From contig JBFWUT010000003.1 of assembly GCA_050247135.1 (NCBI GenBank), positions 62,001 through 126,000 of the forward strand: DNA of 64,000 bases, written 5' to 3'. The translations under genes were made by a program, and so were the position numbers. The notes under the pieces are model-generated. The model ran no database searches, had not been told where the DNA came from, and saw nothing but the letters and a program-made list of their open reading frames with translations. Every line of letters begins with the position of its first letter. Within the stretch, counting starts at the first letter, position 1. Positions 34,061-42,446 of this stretch are shown piece after piece. Source of the DNA: Berkiella sp050247135 (GTDB lineage: Bacteria > Pseudomonadota > Gammaproteobacteria > Berkiellales > Berkiellaceae).

Positions 34061-34728
34061 GATTCACCACAAATAATGGGCACACCTGCCTCTATGAGTG
34101 TTCTTGCAAACGCTTGTAATTCGATGGGTATGACGCCATATTCAAATAGTTTCGGCATGCATCTAAGATTAACAGCTTTATCTATTCTCGCTTGATGCGT
34201 TTTTGCCACATTTTCTAACACAACAGCAATATTCATTTGTCTTAAAAGATGAGCATTATTTGATATCAGATTCTGGGCTGCAGTTTCAGAATGACTTTCG
34301 CCCAGTACTATTGTTGAAATTGTATTATCTTCTAAAGAAGCTAGAAAAGTGTTTTGTAATGATTGGCCTTCTTTATAAGGTATTTTCGGTTTTGAGTTAG
34401 TTCTGAGCAAGGTATTATAATAATGGGTAATGGATACTTTGTTTTTTAACGCTTTATGTAGCAACTCAATTTCATCATTATTTGTCATAAAGTAAATTTT
34501 CATGACAAGTTCGTTCTCAAATAAAGAGGTATTTTCAGCCCATTCCATCGCGCGTTTAAAAGCCCGATGCTCTGTCACGGTTAAATGGATGCTGATTACA
34601 TCAGCGCTTTCAGCAAATAGATACTGTTTACCATCATAAATAAGCTCAAGCAGCGCTAATCGACTAAAAATATCAATCAAAGCCTGTTTGGTGGCTTCTG
34701 GTTCATTTGTTTGGAATTCAATAATCAT
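33724..34728 (-). CDS. ChaN/TIKI-superfamily-like protein
   Basis: A 334-residue protein. Residues 143-146 (GESH in VLGESHSE), VVLE at 169-172 and GKQH at 269-272 reproduce the GExH...E...GxxH pattern of the TIKI/TraB/ChaN/erythromycin-esterase superfamily, whose members bind haem or metal or hydrolyse bonds through these residues. Residues 1-125 form a separate N-terminal domain with no match. There is no signal peptide, unlike periplasmic ChaN. The family call is by motif only and tentative. A truncated copy of its last third lies at 21460-21796, which suggests this module was duplicated and partly lost. Confidence 0.5.
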   Translation of the reverse strand: MIIEFQTNEPEATKQALIDIFSRLALLELIYDGKQYLFAESADVISIHLTVTEHRAFKRAMEWAENTSLFENELVMKIYFMTNNDEIELLHKALKNKVSITHYYNTLLRTNSKPKIPYKEGQSLQNTFLASLEDNTISTIVLGESHSETAAQNLISNNAHLLRQMNIAVVLENVAKTHQARIDKAVNLRCMPKLFEYGVIPIELQAFARTLIEAGVPIICGESEATTTLKVEKLQDINNRLKFANYQIQKNARAQLQTKGIRKCVCLVGKQHGLSRLNMAGLVDMMPDAVYFDISETDLNKEQVLIHESPKGTYLKATVPKQFKLDAFTLQLML

Positions 34729-35119
34729 ATCAAGAAAATTTATGAGTGAGTCACAGATTAGGTATTCTAGCTAAATACAAACAATAAAACAACAAAGTAG
34801 AGTGGATATGCACCATGTCCTTGATGTATGTGGTCGCGCAATAGGCATATCAGTATGAATCCATGCTTTGACCATATAATTAACCAAATTCGCATGGAAA
34901 ACAAAGCTTAGCGTAGAAGGAGGAGAGTATATTTTTACTTCCTCTCCTCAATCTTCGTTATTCTGTTATGCCCTTAAAAGATCTTAAAGATATTCCCGTA
35001 TTATCTTACGAAGATGATCTGCATAAAATAAGGAGTAGGAGTATATATACTTGTGGCGCAAATGTTAAGTAGGATGTCCCCTAGTCCATCAAACGGGGTG
35101 TCCAAGTGCTAATCCCCCA
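34729..35119. other. Gene-free spacer
   Basis: No credible gene. Two weak structures are visible: GGAGGAGAG ... CTCTCCTC near 34919-34949 and GATGTCCCC ... GGGGTGTCC near 35070-35103. Only short open frames of under 20 codons occur. Confidence 0.4.
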
Positions 35120-36046
35120 TTAAAAGAACATGCTTTTAAGCCTCTTCAGGGGTCTTGCACCTCCACAAATGTAGTCAGCCCTTAAATCTTTATTGCTTTT
35201 TTCTTCTTCGAGCCTAGCATTTAGCTTTGCTCTTTCAAACTGACTTACTAGCGTGCTTTGGCCATGAATATCAATATGTGCACCAGCTTGGGGCACATAG
35301 TTTAGGATTAGCTGCGCTACGCCTAAGGGAACATGCTCCTTAAGGGTATGATACGCTTGATAGCTGCCAAATCTTAAATCATTAATATAATGATAAAAGC
35401 TTGGGTCTAGCAAATACTCTTTACGCAGGTCTTCATAGTGCAAATGCTCTTTACGCAGTAAACCGTGCTGGAAAAGCAATTTTAGCATTTCTGGCCTTCT
35501 TGATATATCGCCATAAAAATAACCGTGAAATTCATCTGGCATAGGAACACCCACACGTGCAAAATTGTTTCTTATAGTTGGGTTTTCTAACATCATGGCA
35601 ACTATGTCTACTCTTGAATATTTAAGTGCCTTTTTAAAAGCCTTTCTTCCAAGTGATTCTATCTCTTCTTGAGCAGCGTTAGATTCTAAGAGCAAAGCGA
35701 CAACTTCTACTCTGTCAAACCAAACCGCTTGAAGCAAAGTGTATTCAATATCCAATTCTTCATCTAATGCTAAAAACATAGCTACAACTTCTTTTTGACC
35801 CTTTATAGCTGCCAGATAAAAAGTTCTATCATGATCAAATGGTATATCATATTCTAAAAGCTTAGCCGTAAGATTAGTATTGACCGACGCTGCACAATGC
35901 AATTCTTCCAGGTTATAGCTATGTCCAAATAATTTAGTCCATAAGATATAAAAAGGGTTCGAAGGATCTATTAACCCAAGCGCTTCATGTAATACTTTTT
36001 TTTGCGCTTCAGTAAATTGATTATATTGATCTGGACCTATTAGCAT
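35120..36046 (-). CDS. Ankyrin-repeat protein
   Basis: A 308-residue protein. Residues about 50-180 contain four degenerate ankyrin repeats, visible as ELHCAASVNTNLTAKLLEYD, FYLAAIKGQKEVVAMFLALD, LLQAVWFDRVEVVALLLESN and AFKKALKYSRVDIVAMMLEN. The rest (180-308) is helical, with a basic tail (ARPLKRLKSMFF). There is no signal peptide. Ankyrin proteins of this size are common type IV effectors in Legionellales, so a host-directed role is possible but not shown. The start ATG is in a short AT-rich leader without a strong ribosome binding site. Confidence 0.72.
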   Translation of the reverse strand: MLIGPDQYNQFTEAQKKVLHEALGLIDPSNPFYILWTKLFGHSYNLEELHCAASVNTNLTAKLLEYDIPFDHDRTFYLAAIKGQKEVVAMFLALDEELDIEYTLLQAVWFDRVEVVALLLESNAAQEEIESLGRKAFKKALKYSRVDIVAMMLENPTIRNNFARVGVPMPDEFHGYFYGDISRRPEMLKLLFQHGLLRKEHLHYEDLRKEYLLDPSFYHYINDLRFGSYQAYHTLKEHVPLGVAQLILNYVPQAGAHIDIHGQSTLVSQFERAKLNARLEEEKSNKDLRADYICGGARPLKRLKSMFF

Positions 36047-36345
36047 TTAGCTCCTCTTATTGAATATTTAAAGTAATGCATTAAATTGATAAAATTATAT
36101 ATCAAGGTTCATGAACACAGAAAAACAAACAGCTGTGCGGCAAATTGGAAACGATGAAAAAATAAAGCATTATTTTGCTATAAAAATCTTATCCAAAAAA
36201 TAAAATAAAGCATAAGAAAAGAAAACGCCTAAACGGTGCATGGCCACTCTACTTTATTGATTGTGAGCCTTCGGCAAGTGTACATGATTTGAATTTTCTG
36301 ATGGTTTAAGCTGATCAGGTTGTTTAATTATAAGGGGATCAATCA

Positions 36346-36459
36346 ATGAAGCAAAACTTTAAACCCTCTCTTGAAGAAGCAAAAAGTCTTATCACATTCC
36401 AACGACGACATTTGCAGGATAAACCATTCAAAATGGGTGAGAGTGTTCCATTGCCCTGA
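36346..36459 (+). CDS. Small open frame, 37 residues
   Basis: ATG at 36346 is preceded by AAGGGG at a spacing of 9 nt. The product (MKQNFKPSLEEAKSLITFQR, then RHLQDKPFKMGESVPLP) is hydrophilic and basic, with no membrane segment. It lies 49 nt before the YoaK-like gene and may be a short real protein, a leader peptide or the start of a truncated gene. The preceding 300 bases (36047-36345) hold only a 30-codon frame at 36111-36203 with a poorly placed AAGG. Confidence 0.35.
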   Translation: MKQNFKPSLEEAKSLITFQRRHLQDKPFKMGESVPLP

Positions 36460-36508
36460 TAATGGATCCACTCTTACCTAAATCACAGTCAAAGCCGATA
36501 TCAGACAG

Positions 36509-37210
36509 ATGTTAATACAAATACGCAACAGCAGAATCGCGCTTATCTTTTTATTGAGCATGACAGCGGGTGCGGTTGATACCATTGGCTTTCTGGCATT
36601 AGGCGGGCTTTTTGCCGCTCACATCACGGGAAATATCGTTATTTTGGGTGCTCATTTTGTCACGGGGAAATTTAGCCAAACAGGCCCACTACTGGCTGTA
36701 CCTGTTTTTATGATTGTTCTTGGTGTGATGGCACTGATTGCCGGTCGAATGGAAAAAGCAAGGATCGCTTTGTTAATGCCATTGCTCTTTTTACAATGGC
36801 TGTTATTAACTGTGTCTCTTATTTTAACAATAACATTAGGCCCATTTACTGATATGAATGGATTCAGTGCGGTGAGTACCGGCATGCTGGTAGTTTCAGC
36901 GATGGCGGCGCAAAGTGCTACGGTTAAACTTGCTATGAACAAAGCACCCTCAACGGTGGCCATGACAAACAATGTCACGCAATTGGCTTTAGATCTGGCT
37001 CGGTTAGCGCATCAACGTCAAGCGAGTGTTGATGAAATTAGGGTTGCTAAAGATCAAGCAAGAGAATCGTCGACCGCAATTTTTGGATTTATCATAGGTT
37101 GTGGATTGGGAGCTATCTTACAAGTGAGATTTGATTTAATGGCTCTACTTCTGCCTGTGTGTCTTTCCTTTGTTACATTGCTATTAAAGTACGGATCCCA
37201 TCGGCTGTAG
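36509..37210 (+). CDS. YoaK/DUF1275 family membrane protein
   Basis: A 233-residue inner-membrane protein of the DUF1275 (YoaK) family, whose members are proposed transporters of unknown substrate. Six hydrophobic segments can be seen. The family signature near the N-terminus is clear: SMTAGAVDTIGFLALGGLFA followed by AHITGNIVILGA. The central AAQSATVKLAMNKAPSTVAM segment and TNNVTQLALDLARL also match. Length is typical. It stands alone, with no operon partner by spacing. Confidence 0.88.
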   Translation: MLIQIRNSRIALIFLLSMTAGAVDTIGFLALGGLFAAHITGNIVILGAHFVTGKFSQTGPLLAVPVFMIVLGVMALIAGRMEKARIALLMPLLFLQWLLLTVSLILTITLGPFTDMNGFSAVSTGMLVVSAMAAQSATVKLAMNKAPSTVAMTNNVTQLALDLARLAHQRQASVDEIRVAKDQARESSTAIFGFIIGCGLGAILQVRFDLMALLLPVCLSFVTLLLKYGSHRL

Positions 37211-37426
37211 TTACCAAGGCGAAATTCGTACCGCCCAGGCTGGTGCTACTTATATGCTCGGTTTTTCTGTTTTTGATTGAGATAATGCAAGTGCGTCTTG
37301 GTCGCTATCTTTCAATATCCCTTTCAATTGACCCCTTTCACTTTTACGCGGCTATACACTTAAAATATTGAACTAATCTACCATTTTGCGACCTAAACAA
37401 ATAAAGCCGTATGTTGAGGTGTCTTG

Positions 37427-37783
37427 ATGCCTGATAGATTAAATCCAGGCTCTGTTATCGTTGATTTAATTCAGATATTACAAAATTCAAAGCCTCAAGC
37501 AGCACAAGTAGCTTCATTATTAAGCACTTACAAGGACGATGCTGCTAAGCTACAAGCGTTACAGCATTGCTTGAAAGCATGGGGCATTGGATTTGAGGGT
37601 GATAAGAATGTCCAGGTACCAGAGCCCGCGTATTATCAAGATCTGCCTAGGGAATCATTTGGTACCTATTTCAACCATGCTATTTATGACAAAGTCTATG
37701 CGCTGTGCAAAATGGCTCATCAATTTGAACGAAATGGCCTGAGATTAGGATCGCTCACTTTCTCGCCGATGGTATGTTATTAA
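37427..37783 (+). CDS. Unknown 118-residue protein
   Basis: A 118-residue soluble protein starting at ATG 37427, which has GAGG about 9 nt upstream; a TTG three bases earlier is less likely. The N-terminal half is helical (VIVDLIQILQNSKPQAAQVA, SLLSTYKDDAAKLQALQHCL). The C-terminal half has aromatic residues (YYQDLPRESFGTYFNHAIYD). No family recognised. It converges on the dehydratase gene with only 3 nt between the stop codons. Confidence 0.55.
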   Translation: MPDRLNPGSVIVDLIQILQNSKPQAAQVASLLSTYKDDAAKLQALQHCLKAWGIGFEGDKNVQVPEPAYYQDLPRESFGTYFNHAIYDKVYALCKMAHQFERNGLRLGSLTFSPMVCY

Positions 37784-37786
37784 GAA

Positions 37787-38728
37787 CTATTGCGTTAATG
37801 ATATCGCGAACTGCGCTTTCCATTTTTCCAATAATGCCAAATTCACGCCGCTACCGCCACACAAAATAACCACCACATTTTTAAATTGTTGTAGGATTTC
37901 GCGTTTTTCATACACCACAGCCAAAGCAGCACCGCAAGCAGGTTCCACTAAAAAGCGGTGATCATTTGCGAAATTAAGGCACGCGCTGACCGCTTCTTTG
38001 TCAGTGACAGTTTGCGGATAGGTTGGATGTTTTTGAGTCCAATCAAAGGCGCGTTGACAGATCTGTTTAGCACCTAAAGTCGTGGCGATGGTATTAATGG
38101 TTTCTAGTCGAACACGCTGTTTTTCTTTAACTGCGCGGGCAAGCGATGCGGCGCCTTCTGTTTCAGCGGTAATCATCACCACATCTTCCCAAGTTTGTGC
38201 ATGTAAACCCTGCACTAATCCTGAATACAAGCCACCGCCGCCCACTGAAACAACAATGGCATCAGGTTTAATCATCTGGTCTTTCAATTCTTCTATAATT
38301 GGCATATAGCCTTGCCAGATAATCGGATTATCGAAAGGCGGGATATAAGCATAGCCTTCTTTGCTGGCCAGTTCTTTAGCCTTGGCATCGGCTGCATCCC
38401 AATTTTCACCTTCAATTATCACGGTGGCTTTTTCAGCTTCTAACCTTTTAACCATGATGTCAGGTGTTGTTCCAGGTACAATCACTTTTGCCGGGATTTT
38501 CAATGCTTGGCTCGCATAAGCAACTGCAAGACCGGCATTGCCACCAGAAGATGAGACAAAGCCCGGTACTTTTTCATTGGCATAATGAAGACATAATGCA
38601 CCGATACCGCGGTCTTTGAAGGAACCGCTGGGTTGTAGCATTTCGCATTTAAGATAAATATGACGCCCACTCATCTCACTCAAGGTGTGCGAGCGAATGA
38701 GTGGGGTGGCAATAGACAGTTTTCTCAT
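37787..38728 (-). CDS. PLP-dependent serine/threonine dehydratase
   Basis: A 313-residue fold-type II PLP enzyme, similar to the short, non-regulated serine dehydratases of the mammalian liver type, which deaminate L-serine to pyruvate or L-threonine to 2-oxobutanoate. The Schiff-base lysine is K38 in PSGSFKDRG; the substrate loop is SSGGNAG (60-66); the phosphate-binding loop is SVGGGGLYSG (161-170); and the C-terminal cofactor-contact motif is LCGGSGVN. No ACT regulatory domain, so it is catabolic rather than biosynthetic IlvA. Its ATG overlaps the stop of the upstream Sel1 gene (ATGA), so translation is coupled. Serine versus threonine preference cannot be told. Confidence 0.88.
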   Translation of the reverse strand: MRKLSIATPLIRSHTLSEMSGRHIYLKCEMLQPSGSFKDRGIGALCLHYANEKVPGFVSSSGGNAGLAVAYASQALKIPAKVIVPGTTPDIMVKRLEAEKATVIIEGENWDAADAKAKELASKEGYAYIPPFDNPIIWQGYMPIIEELKDQMIKPDAIVVSVGGGGLYSGLVQGLHAQTWEDVVMITAETEGAASLARAVKEKQRVRLETINTIATTLGAKQICQRAFDWTQKHPTYPQTVTDKEAVSACLNFANDHRFLVEPACGAALAVVYEKREILQQFKNVVVILCGGSGVNLALLEKWKAQFAISLTQ

Positions 38729-40398
38729 GACTCTTCTTTAAAAATCTTAAAGTTGCTGAATCGACTTAAGCCTACTGCATTAAACAAACCTTGCACATTT
38801 TCGTTCACTTTCACTTTAACTTTGCTACCAATAGTAGGTTTAACGGGTGCTTTAGGAGTTAAAGCAGCCTCTTGAGCCAGTAAGAAGGCTTCTGCATTTT
38901 TGGCGCGCTGATCACCCGCCATACTTGCCTCGTGAAACCATTTTAAAGCCAGCTGGTTATTTTTTGGCAAACCTTGACCATGGTAGTAATGCCATCCCAG
39001 TGCATATTGAGCTTCACTTGAGCCGGCATTAGCGGCACGCTGATACCATTCATTACTCAGGTCCATATTTTGTGGCACTTTATCACCTTGCTCATACAGA
39101 TTAGCAAGATAGAGCATCGCTTTAACACTATTTTGCTGAGCTGCCTGCGTCACAACAGCCAACTCTTCTGGGTTCGCTTGCTGATGTACTTCAATCTTTT
39201 GGATACCATGTTGTAGTTCCGCTAAGCGTTGTTTTGCTGTAGTGGGTGTTTTTTTTGCTATATCAGGACTGGTCAATTGAGTGAGTTTTTCTTGCAAGAT
39301 ATCAACGTCATCATTGGTTAGGTTGGCTTGTCTTGATTCTAAAAACAAATTAATTGCAGCTTGATTATTGGGCTTTGTGCCAAGACCCAATAAGTTCATC
39401 CAAGCTAGATAAGATTGCGATAATTGATGATTTTTTTCAGCCGCTTTGGTCAACCAGTAAATTGCTTTGGCATCATCCTGCGCGATATGCTCACCTTGCA
39501 TGTATTCTATTGCTAATTGATATTGAGCGATAGGATGACCTTTTTCAGCCGCTTGTTTTAGGGTCAGAACCGCTTGTTTACGTGTTTCGTCATGCTTTAA
39601 CTCGATAAGAGCGATTTTATATTCTTCACTACCAGGCCAGGATACATTAGCGAGGGGATCCTTGTTTGTTGGATGGTTATCATCAATATTTTTCGCATGA
39701 TTTAAGCCATTCTTAACAGCCTGTTGATACCAATTTAAAGAAGCGGATTTGTCACGAGTTACACCAATGCCTGTTTGATAGCAAAGTGCTAAAAGAAATT
39801 GCGCTTCTGCATGGTTTTGATTGGCTGCTAAAGTTGCATATTGAATCGCTTTGATGTAATCAGGCTCTGAACCTGACACACCCTTGCTATATAATTTTGC
39901 TAAGTTATATTGCGCATTTGCATCATTTAGCTCGGCTGCCTGTTGGCAAGATATGAGTGCTTTCTTAAATTTTTCGGCTTTGTATTGCGCGATACATTCT
40001 TTGATAGCGATGTTGGGATCTGATTTTTTAGCTACAGGAGGAATGGTCGCTTTTTTAGGTTTAGCTTTAGTCTTAGCCGTGCTCTTGCTGGCCACATTTG
40101 CTTTTGGTGCGGGTTGTTTTTGTCGCACAACACCATTTTGTTGTTGAGCTTTACGCTTAGTGACTAAGGAATATCGTTTAGGTGTCTTTTTAGTTGGTGC
40201 TTTTTCAGCTGTTTTATTTAACGATGGGGTTGCTTTAGTCACTGTTGTTTTTTGAGCTGCTTGGGTGAGTGGCAAGGGTCGGGAAAAGCCATTTTCTGCT
40301 GAATAATTTTCCAAGCTTGCTGATTTTTGCAGGTTTGCCGTTGTTCCCGCGATTGGCCAAGCAAGCAATAGTAAAGCTCCCATTCTTTTTAAAGTCAT
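38725..40398 (-). CDS. Sel1-repeat (TPR-like) secreted protein
   Basis: A 557-residue protein with an N-terminal signal peptide (LKRMGALLLLAWPIAGTTA) and a Lys/Ala/Pro/Thr-rich linker to about residue 125. From 130 onwards at least six Sel1-like repeats are visible, for example AQYNLAKLYSKGVSG, AQFLLALCYQTGIGVTRD, AQYQLAIEYMQGEHIAQD, AMLYLANLYEQGDKVPQN and AQYALGWHYYHGQGLPKN. Such proteins act as scaffolds in the periplasm or outside the cell; in Legionella several help host entry and trafficking. AGGAGAGGG lies just before the ATG. It is the first gene of a two-gene unit with the dehydratase, which is an odd pairing. Confidence 0.86.
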   Translation of the reverse strand: MTLKRMGALLLLAWPIAGTTANLQKSASLENYSAENGFSRPLPLTQAAQKTTVTKATPSLNKTAEKAPTKKTPKRYSLVTKRKAQQQNGVVRQKQPAPKANVASKSTAKTKAKPKKATIPPVAKKSDPNIAIKECIAQYKAEKFKKALISCQQAAELNDANAQYNLAKLYSKGVSGSEPDYIKAIQYATLAANQNHAEAQFLLALCYQTGIGVTRDKSASLNWYQQAVKNGLNHAKNIDDNHPTNKDPLANVSWPGSEEYKIALIELKHDETRKQAVLTLKQAAEKGHPIAQYQLAIEYMQGEHIAQDDAKAIYWLTKAAEKNHQLSQSYLAWMNLLGLGTKPNNQAAINLFLESRQANLTNDDVDILQEKLTQLTSPDIAKKTPTTAKQRLAELQHGIQKIEVHQQANPEELAVVTQAAQQNSVKAMLYLANLYEQGDKVPQNMDLSNEWYQRAANAGSSEAQYALGWHYYHGQGLPKNNQLALKWFHEASMAGDQRAKNAEAFLLAQEAALTPKAPVKPTIGSKVKVKVNENVQGLFNAVGLSRFSNFKIFKEES

Positions 40399-40527
40399 GA
40401 TCCCTCTCCTTGGAATTTAGTATCTAACTTAAGTGTATATCAGTCTAATATATGTCACATCAAACAAGGGACATCTTGTATAATTAAATTGTAAAAGTTA
40501 ATTAAAATAGTCCTGGATAACCCATTT

Positions 40528-42258
40528 GTGACAGTCATTGTGTTGGAAATCATTTGCCTGCTCTTGGCGTTAACTACAGCGCTGTTCTTCTATATAGCGA
40601 TTCGTTTACGTGAACAATTGCGCTTGAGCCTTTTAAGGGAAGAGCGAGCTTATCAAGAATTGTTAGATTTTCCGGGTGTTAATCCTAACCCAGTATTGCG
40701 GGTCAATAAAATGGGGGTATTGCTTTATGCTAACCCATCCAGCAGCCCCATCACGATGGCTTGGGAAGCGTCATTAAATGAGAAACTACCAACGCAGTGG
40801 CGTGAAATAATTCGCCAAATCCTACAAGCAGATCGATCGCAAGAAATTGAGCTTAAGAGTGGAGATTCTATCTATTTATTGAATCTGGTACCTATCAATG
40901 GGGCTTATGTTAGCATTTTCGGTATGAATATTACGTCAAGAAAACTTATTGAGCAGGAATTAGAACAGCGTACAACAACTGATCCCCTAACAAAATTACC
41001 TAATCGCGTTATCTTTCATCAGAATTTAGCAATGGAAATTAATCATGCCAAGCTAAATAAGGTGAAAATGGCTATTTTTATCATTCGTTTAGATGATTAT
41101 TTTGAGGTGCTTAATACCTACGGACAAGAAACGGCAGAGGCTTACGTGATTGGATTCAGCAATCGGTTACAGGCTTTCACCGTAAATGAGGGAACCATAG
41201 CTCGTATCAGCGAGAATGAATTTGGCATGATAAGTCCAGAGATCCGTGACCCTTCAACTGCTGCTTCCTACATACAGGCTCTGATAGAGATCGCAACAGA
41301 GCCATATCAGGTATTAAACCGTGATATTTTTACAAGTATTAGCGCTGGTATTTCGTTTTATCCCAATGATGGTGAGTCAGGCGATGTGTTGTCCAGAAAT
41401 GCACAATTAGCTGTAAATCGCACTAGTAGTACTCGAAATCAATATGAGTTTTTTCAGCGCGGGATGATTGATCAATTGCAGATTAAACGCAATGTCATCA
41501 CTGATTTGCATAAAGCCTTAGAGAATGATGAATTTATTTTATACTTTCAACCACAAGTCCAGTTGAAAAATCAACAAATGGTGGGTTGCGAAGCTTTAAT
41601 CCGCTGGAATCATCCGGAAAAGGGATTTATTTCTCCATTCTTTTTTATGACTGCCGCAGAGGAAACGCATTTAATTTTACCCTTGGGTGAATGGGTGTTG
41701 CGCAGTGCTTGTAAACAAGCACAAGCCTGGATAATGGCAGGATATCCCTCAATTCAAGTTGCGGTCAATGTCTCAGCAAGACAATTGTTTCAAAGTGATC
41801 TGGTTTCTTTGGTGCGCCAGATTCTAAAAGAAACTCAAGTATCACCACAATCAATTGAAATTGAATTAACCGAAAGCGTCTTAGCCCAGGATATGTCAGC
41901 AGCGATTGAAATTATGAAGGGGTTAAAAGAATTAGGGGTAGGTATCGCGCTCGATGATTTTGGTACAGGATACTCCTCTTTGAGCTATCTTATGGAATTT
42001 CCAGTCGATAAGCTGAAGATCGATCGTTCTTTTATCAAAAGTATCAGTGAGAGAAAAGAAGGTCATGCTCTAACCCGGGGGATTATCGACCTTGGGCACA
42101 GTCTGCATCTTAAAGTGCTAGCAGAAGGGGTAGAGACTAAAGAGCAATTACATTACCTCAAACAAAGTAAGTGTGATTTAGTACAGGGTTACTACTATGC
42201 ACAGCCACAACCCCCGCAACAGTTTGTAGAGTTCTTCAAAAAGCGTTGGGAAAGTTAG
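40528..42258 (+). CDS. EAL-domain c-di-GMP phosphodiesterase with degenerate GGDEF
   Basis: A 576-residue membrane-anchored signalling protein. One helix at 5-25, a PAS-like domain at about 45-145, a GGDEF domain at 150-310 and an EAL domain at 320-575. The GGDEF signature is SENEF (228-232), so it should not make c-di-GMP. The EAL domain keeps its catalytic motifs: EAL (355-357), ELTES, DDFGTGYSS (476-484), KIDRSF (497-502) and EGVET (534-538), so hydrolysis of c-di-GMP to pGpG is expected. The degenerate GGDEF may bind GTP and regulate. Start at GTG 40528. Confidence 0.93.
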   Translation: MTVIVLEIICLLLALTTALFFYIAIRLREQLRLSLLREERAYQELLDFPGVNPNPVLRVNKMGVLLYANPSSSPITMAWEASLNEKLPTQWREIIRQILQADRSQEIELKSGDSIYLLNLVPINGAYVSIFGMNITSRKLIEQELEQRTTTDPLTKLPNRVIFHQNLAMEINHAKLNKVKMAIFIIRLDDYFEVLNTYGQETAEAYVIGFSNRLQAFTVNEGTIARISENEFGMISPEIRDPSTAASYIQALIEIATEPYQVLNRDIFTSISAGISFYPNDGESGDVLSRNAQLAVNRTSSTRNQYEFFQRGMIDQLQIKRNVITDLHKALENDEFILYFQPQVQLKNQQMVGCEALIRWNHPEKGFISPFFFMTAAEETHLILPLGEWVLRSACKQAQAWIMAGYPSIQVAVNVSARQLFQSDLVSLVRQILKETQVSPQSIEIELTESVLAQDMSAAIEIMKGLKELGVGIALDDFGTGYSSLSYLMEFPVDKLKIDRSFIKSISERKEGHALTRGIIDLGHSLHLKVLAEGVETKEQLHYLKQSKCDLVQGYYYAQPQPPQQFVEFFKKRWES

Positions 42259-42446
42259 AAGAAGATCGCCTCAATTAGCTGCAATTTAACCGCAAGATTA
42301 CTAAATATCAGTGCAAATGCACTTCTTTCACCCTCTGTACCCTTCTTTTTTCTATAGAGACGTGTGTAAGACGCTTCAAAACACTAAGCTAGATGACATA
42401 AGATATAAGCTAGCCCGTTCAAATAGTGTAGAAAAGGGGGACTTAC

